From assembly GCA_002337925.1 (NCBI GenBank), contig DDHB01000033.1, positions 1-6,011 on the forward strand: a stretch of DNA of 6,011 nt. Reading direction: 5' to 3'. The translations under genes were made by a program, and so were the position numbers. Source of the DNA: Sporomusaceae bacterium UBA1887. Its GTDB lineage: Bacteria; Bacillota; Negativicutes; Sporomusales; DSM-15969. The notes beneath the pieces were generated by a model. That model saw only the letters and a list, made by a program, of their open reading frames with translations, searched no databases and was not told where the DNA came from. Of the stretch, positions 4,179 to 6,011 are shown one piece after another; the first letter of the stretch is position 1, and each line of letters starts with the position of its first letter.

Positions 4179-6011
4179 ATGAAATTTAAAAATATTCAAA
4201 CTCGTTTACTCCTTGCTTTGCTGCCTCTTATTTTTATCGTATTAGGAATTTTGTCAGGAGTCAGCTATTATATAGCTGAACGTGCTCTGGGAAAGAGCGT
4301 GAATGAAACTGCAATGGCAGTCGGATCTGATTATAGCAATCGTATCAAGAGTGAAATGCAAGATGTAATGGTCCGGTTAGATGATTTGGCCAGGGTAACG
4401 GCAATACGGACGGTTGGCGATCGGGCTCAGGCCGTAGCAGCTATGGCTGAAACTCAGCAAATCGTCGGATTTGAAACAGTCTTGTTTATTGCGCCCGATG
4501 GTTCTGCCGTTCGCGGCGATGGTACTACCGGACAATATGGTGACCGCGAGTACTTCAAAAAAGTAATGGATACGAAAAAGTCTTATGTTTCTGAAATGTT
4601 GATTTCTAAAGCTACCGGAAAAATCTCGGTTGTTTTGGCTACTCCTGTTATGAATAACGGACAGCTTATGGGAGTTATTGGCGGTACTTATTCACTTGAG
4701 AAAATGACAGAGCTGATTAAGGATATGAAGTTCTTAGATAGCGGCTACGGTAATATTGTAGATAATAATGGTGTGCTGCTAGCTCACCCTAAGCGCCCTG
4801 ACACGATTGGCAAGCTCAATATTTCTCAAAAGAAGGTTAATCCGGAACTTAAGCTGCAGCAGGCAGAGCTTGATGATAAATTGATTAATTTATTCGCAGC
4901 AGCTGTTCAATCAGGAAAGCAGACTTTCGGGACCTATACTTTTGTTGATGGTGTGACCCGGGTTGCAGTCTATACACCGATAGATCTGCCTGGAGGACAG
5001 CGCTGGTTTATGTCGGTGGCGGCACCGGAAGCGGAAGCGACGCAGGCAACTGATTCTCTCTCCCGCACGATGCTGATTCTGTCAATTATCTGTTTGCTGA
5101 TTGTTGCCGGGCTTACAATTGTAATAGCCAGACAGCTGGTCAAACCAATCCTGATCATACGCGATGAGTGCATGCTTTTGGCTGATGGAGACTTACGGGA
5201 CCGGAAGGCCAACGTTACGACAGAAGATGAAATTGGCCAATTGGCAAAAGGCTTCCGGGATATGAGAGCTAATTTACATAGTCTTGTTACAACGGTACAC
5301 TCCCAAGCGGAGCAGTTGGCTGCTTCCAGTCAGCAGCTGACTGCCGGTGCGGATCAGTCAGCACAAGCGGCCAACCAGGTAGCATCATCGATTACGGATG
5401 TGGCAACAAGTGCTCAGGAACAATTGATAGTGGCCGGTGAGTCGGCGGCGGTAGTGCAGCAGATGTCTGCCAGTATCCAGCAGGTTGCTGCCAATGCTAA
5501 TGAGGTAGCCTATCAATCGTCACAGGCGGCAATGAAAGCAGCTGAAGGCAATAAGTCAGTCGGCCAGGCAGTGACGCAGATGGCCAACATTGAGCAGACA
5601 GTCACTGCTTCTGCTCAGGTCGTTGCTAAATTAGGCGAACGATCCAAAGAAATCGGTCAGATTGTTGATGCCATATCCGGCATCGCGGGGCAAACAAACC
5701 TGCTGGCGCTAAATGCCGCTATTGAAGCGGCTCGTGCCGGTGAGCAGGGACGTGGTTTTGCTGTTGTAGCAGAAGAGGTACGTAAACTTGCAGAGCAATC
5801 ACAAGATGCAGCGAAGAAAATTGCGACATTAATTGGCGAAATTCAAGGGGATACCGATAAAGCGGTAGTAGCTATGAATGAAGGTACCCATGAAGTCAAA
5901 CGGGGAGCAGAAGTAGTCAATGCATCAGGACAAGCTTTCCAGGAAATTGTGGAGTTAGTTACACAAGTATCTGATCAAGTTAAGGAAATTTCTGCCGCTA
6001 TTGAACAAATG
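4179..6011 (+). CDS. Methyl-accepting chemotaxis protein with dCache sensor (3' end outside window)
   Basis: The frame is open from the ATG at 4179 to the right edge, giving 611 residues without a stop. Order of parts: short cytoplasmic N-terminus, membrane helix (about 10-32), extracytoplasmic double-Cache-like sensor (about 35-285), second helix (about 297-317), HAMP (about 318-372, with VKPI at 321-324 and EDEIGQL at 349-355), then the long antiparallel coiled coil that binds CheA and CheW. The conserved tip, QTNLLALNAAIEAARAGEQG (505-524) plus RGFAVVAEEVRKLAEQS, is intact. The first Cache lobe has GDREYFKKVM (121-130) and GVIGGTYSLEKM (165-176). The Thr170 position, usually Asp in amino-acid-binding dCache domains, suggests another ligand, which I cannot name. 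Symmetry about the tip implies about 60 missing C-terminal residues. It signals attractant or repellent binding to the flagellar motor through CheA. It has its own promoter, so a functional tie to norCB is not implied. Confidence 0.92.
   Translation, partial: MKFKNIQTRLLLALLPLIFIVLGILSGVSYYIAERALGKSVNETAMAVGSDYSNRIKSEMQDVMVRLDDLARVTAIRTVGDRAQAVAAMAETQQIVGFETVLFIAPDGSAVRGDGTTGQYGDREYFKKVMDTKKSYVSEMLISKATGKISVVLATPVMNNGQLMGVIGGTYSLEKMTELIKDMKFLDSGYGNIVDNNGVLLAHPKRPDTIGKLNISQKKVNPELKLQQAELDDKLINLFAAAVQSGKQTFGTYTFVDGVTRVAVYTPIDLPGGQRWFMSVAAPEAEATQATDSLSRTMLILSIICLLIVAGLTIVIARQLVKPILIIRDECMLLADGDLRDRKANVTTEDEIGQLAKGFRDMRANLHSLVTTVHSQAEQLAASSQQLTAGADQSAQAANQVASSITDVATSAQEQLIVAGESAAVVQQMSASIQQVAANANEVAYQSSQAAMKAAEGNKSVGQAVTQMANIEQTVTASAQVVAKLGERSKEIGQIVDAISGIAGQTNLLALNAAIEAARAGEQGRGFAVVAEEVRKLAEQSQDAAKKIATLIGEIQGDTDKAVVAMNEGTHEVKRGAEVVNASGQAFQEIVELVTQVSDQVKEISAAIEQM

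Noticed and set aside
4970..5212. Minus-strand open frame opposite the chemoreceptor
   Set aside because: It lies entirely within the second membrane helix and HAMP coding region of an intact chemoreceptor gene; it is a frame shadow.
1..6011. CRISPR array, tRNA, rRNA or insertion sequence
   Set aside because: No regularly spaced direct repeats, no tRNA- or rRNA-like sequence and no transposase frame were seen. The only repeats are the inverted ones at 1-387.

Overview
The window (about 42% G+C by eye) looks like chromosome from a diderm, anaerobic Firmicute of the Negativicutes type, such as a Pelosinus- or Sporomusa-like organism. This is an inference from low G+C, strong AGGAGG-type ribosome sites, T-tailed terminators, membrane-anchored c-type cytochrome and the gene families present. 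No taxonomic marker gene is in the window.

Layout. Positions 1-417 hold no credible gene. They form a large, imperfect palindrome (1-361, cut by the left edge) made of nested hairpins, followed by another short hairpin (361-387). A hairpin plus T-run (418-471) looks like a terminator, and a consensus-like promoter (517-546) then drives a class Ic aspartate aminotransferase (574-1860) that ends at its own terminator. Next comes a two-gene cytochrome c-type nitric oxide reductase cassette, norC (1992-2396) and norB (about 2432-3928), closed by a strong terminator (3935-3968). A 210-base intergenic region with a promoter and an unusual leader precedes a methyl-accepting chemotaxis protein (4179 to beyond the right edge).

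How the genes relate. NorC (membrane-anchored haem c) should pass electrons to NorB (haem b, haem b3 and non-haem iron), which reduces 2 NO to N2O. No norQ, norD or nitrite reductase gene is visible, so NO detoxification is as likely as respiration. The aminotransferase and the chemoreceptor have their own promoters and are separated from the nor genes by terminators, so they are probably independent transcription units.

Most unusual points: the palindromic element, in which two inverted copies of one hairpin share a loop but have different, compensated stems; NorC lacking the methionine normally used as sixth haem ligand; NorB carrying Gln at the position of the active-site Glu280 (Pseudomonas aeruginosa numbering) and a charged coiled-coil tail; and a perfect Shine-Dalgarno sequence in the chemoreceptor leader with no standard start codon behind it.
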